Below are positions 13,049 through 14,467 of a stretch of DNA of 14,467 nucleotides, piece after piece. The notes beneath the pieces are model-generated. The model had not been told where the DNA came from. It saw only the letters and a program-made list of their open reading frames with translations, and searched no databases. The DNA comes from an uncultured Eubacteriales bacterium (lineage in GTDB: Bacteria > Bacillota > Clostridia > Oscillospirales > Oscillospiraceae). The translations under genes were made by a program, and so were the position numbers. The stretch lies in assembly GCA_900556935.1 (NCBI GenBank), contig USQL01000055.1:1-14467 (forward strand), in the 5' to 3' direction. How positions within the stretch are numbered: the first letter of the stretch is position 1; the number at the start of each line of letters is the position of its first letter.

Positions 13049-13060
13049 GGGCGAAAGCCC
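13049..13060 (+). other. Small GNRA-tetraloop hairpin upstream of the permease gene
   Basis: GGGC-GAAA-GCCC followed by AAAAACGAAG lies about 10 nt before the AAGGAG ribosome binding site of the permease. It has no T-tract. It may stabilise the transcript or be incidental. Confidence 0.3.
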
Positions 13061-13084
13061 AAAAACGAAGAAGGAGAAGATTTT

Positions 13085-14386
13085 ATGTTGCAAGGTACCC
13101 TGATTATCATTGCCTTTGTCATCATTGCCGCATTGATGATGACAAAGAAGATTCCCACGCTGTTGGCGCTGCCGCTGATGGCCGTGGTAATCTGTATCAT
13201 CGCGGGCGTTCCCGCCGTGGGTGTGGACGCGGACGGAAAGGCCATCGGCTGGCTGCAAACCGTGTTTGAAGCCGGTACGGTCCGAATGGGCAGCGCCATT
13301 ATGGCTGTCGTCTTCGGCGCTTGGCTGGGTCAGATTATGAACAAGACCGGCATCACCGAGAACATCATCAAAAAGAGCGCGGAGCTGGGCGGTGACCGTC
13401 CTCTGGTCGTGACCATCATTATGGTTATCGCCGTGGCGCTGCTGTTCACCACCCTGAACGGCCTGGGCTCCATCATCATGGTTGGCAGCATTGTGCTTCC
13501 CATCCTGGTCTCCGTGGGCGTGCCCGCAATCAGCGCCGCCTGCATTTTCCTGATGGCTTTCAGCACCGGCCTGACCTTTAACATCGCAAACTGGAAGAGC
13601 TTCTCCAGCATCTTCGGCCTGGAGCTGGACCAGATTAAGGGCTTTGAGGTCTACATGCTCATCGCCACCCTGATTGCCACCATCATTCTGATTGTTGTTG
13701 AGTTCAAGAAGAACGGCATCAAGTTCGGCTTCTCCGCCCCCACCGGCGATGTGGAGGAATCCCGTCAGCTCAAGGGCGTAACCGGCGGCCTGGCCATGCT
13801 CTCCCCCCTGATTCCCATTGTGCTGGTTGCCTTCCTGAAGGTGCCCGTGTGCCCCGCCTTTACCGTTGGCATTATCTGGGCGCTGGTCTTCACCTCCAAG
13901 AGCTTTAAGAAGGCCATGAACATGCTGACCAAGACCTGCTACGACGGCATCACCGATGCGGGCCCCGCAGTCATCCTGATGGTTGGCATCGGCATTCTGT
14001 ACCTGGCCGTGACCAACCCCATCGTCAAGGAAGTGCTGAATCCCTTCCTGCTGAAGGTTGTTCCCAGCAGCCGGATTGGCTACATCATCTTCTTCGCCGT
14101 GCTGGCTCCCCTGTCCCTGTACCGTGGACCCATGAACCTGTTCGGTCTGGGCTCCGGCATCGCCGCCCTGGTCATCGGCCTGGGCACCCTGAGCCCCATG
14201 GCAGTCATGGGCGCGTTCCTGGCCGCCGAGCGGATTCAGGGCTGCGGTGACCCCACCAACACCCAGAACGTCTGGACCGCCAACTTCGCTGAGGTGGACG
14301 TGAACCAGATCACCCGGAAGCTTCTGCCCTACCTGTGGACCCTGGCTGTGGTCGGCGTGGTTATCAGCGCGTTCCTGTACTTCTAA
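13085..14386 (+). CDS. Ion-transporter-superfamily permease (CitMHS/GntP-like)
   Basis: This 433-residue polytopic inner-membrane protein has about ten or more hydrophobic segments and no signal peptide. The layout resembles secondary carriers of the ion transporter superfamily (citrate, gluconate and C4-dicarboxylate families). Two glycine-rich re-entrant-like segments occur in corresponding halves: LFTTLNGLGSIIMVGSIVLP (120-139) and NLFGLGSGIAALVIGLG (351-367). The central soluble loop is around residues 206-230. The C-terminal half contains ERIQGCGDPTNTQNVW (382-397), probably near the substrate site. It presumably imports an organic or sugar acid with H+ or Na+. The start is supported by AAGGAG shortly upstream. 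It follows the degenerate ROK-like regulator. The family assignment is by overall look, and the substrate is unknown. Confidence 0.75.
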   Translation: MLQGTLIIIAFVIIAALMMTKKIPTLLALPLMAVVICIIAGVPAVGVDADGKAIGWLQTVFEAGTVRMGSAIMAVVFGAWLGQIMNKTGITENIIKKSAELGGDRPLVVTIIMVIAVALLFTTLNGLGSIIMVGSIVLPILVSVGVPAISAACIFLMAFSTGLTFNIANWKSFSSIFGLELDQIKGFEVYMLIATLIATIILIVVEFKKNGIKFGFSAPTGDVEESRQLKGVTGGLAMLSPLIPIVLVAFLKVPVCPAFTVGIIWALVFTSKSFKKAMNMLTKTCYDGITDAGPAVILMVGIGILYLAVTNPIVKEVLNPFLLKVVPSSRIGYIIFFAVLAPLSLYRGPMNLFGLGSGIAALVIGLGTLSPMAVMGAFLAAERIQGCGDPTNTQNVWTANFAEVDVNQITRKLLPYLWTLAVVGVVISAFLYF

Positions 14387-14418
14387 AATTCCCTGCGGTG
14401 CTGTTAGAATAGCATGTC

Positions 14419-14455
14419 GCTGCGAACCAGTGACCGATGTCACTGGTGTGGCAGC
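14419..14455. repeat. Palindromic repeat-like hairpin downstream of the permease gene
   Basis: ACCAGTGAC-CGAT-GTCACTGGT (14426-14447) is a perfect 9-bp stem, extended by GCTGC/GCAGC (14419-14423, 14451-14455) across a small internal loop. It is followed by a run of C rather than T, so it is not a classical terminator; it resembles a dispersed REP-like palindrome. Confidence 0.5.
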
Positions 14456-14467
14456 CCCCCGGTTGAA

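Noticed and set aside
12881..14443. 520-codon open frame on the minus strand opposite the permease gene
   Set aside because: Its translation is dominated by Gly, His, Asp, Asn and Gln in a pattern typical of the antisense of a GC-rich membrane protein gene. It has no recognisable domain, and the plus-strand frame is a clear permease.

Overview
The window looks like a chromosomal segment of a GC-rich anaerobic Firmicute, most likely a gut Oscillospiraceae (Clostridium cluster IV). I infer this from the GC-rich codon use with AGGAGG-type ribosome binding sites, the PPi-type phosphofructokinase, the ROK regulators, the SBP lipoprotein style, and intergenic palindromic repeats of a kind I associate with that group. 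No taxonomic marker gene is present.

Layout. (1) Positions 1-5396, minus strand: one tight operon with 11-21 nt between genes. In order of transcription it encodes a cytoplasmic DUF4838-type glycosidase-like protein, a ROK repressor, a divergent NagB-like isomerase/deaminase, a long-form (CbbA-like) class II fructose-bisphosphate aldolase, and a PPi-type 6-phosphofructokinase that runs off the left edge. (2) Positions 5397-5676: divergent promoter region. (3) Positions 5677-8341, plus strand: a NitT/TauT-type ABC importer (permease, ATPase, lipoprotein binding protein) ending in a terminator. (4) Positions 8399-8600: a hairpin-chain repeat element. (5) Positions 8625-9761: nagA. (6) Positions 9765-10095: a second large palindromic element. 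(7) Positions 10164-11510, minus strand: a membrane diguanylate cyclase with its own promoter and terminator. (8) Positions 11974-14386, plus strand: a second, degenerate ROK-like regulator followed by an ion-transporter-superfamily permease.

How it fits together (inference): the divergent operons form an amino-sugar utilisation locus. A substrate enters through an ABC importer of the sulfonate/nitrate family, which is unusual for a sugar. The cytoplasmic DUF4838 protein may release an N-acetylhexosamine unit. NagA deacetylates and the NagB-like protein deaminates/isomerises to fructose-6-P, PPi-PFK makes fructose-1,6-bisphosphate, and the aldolase splits it to triose phosphates. No amino-sugar kinase or PTS component is visible, so the phosphorylation step must be encoded elsewhere or the substrate must already be phosphorylated. 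This combination (NitT/TauT importer, unsecreted DUF4838 protein, divergent NagB, NagA, PPi glycolysis) is the strongest candidate here for an undescribed system.

The diguanylate cyclase appears to be a separate unit. The last pair (ROK-like regulator and permease) may be a separate organic-acid or sugar-acid uptake module, although its promoter resembles that of the ABC operon.
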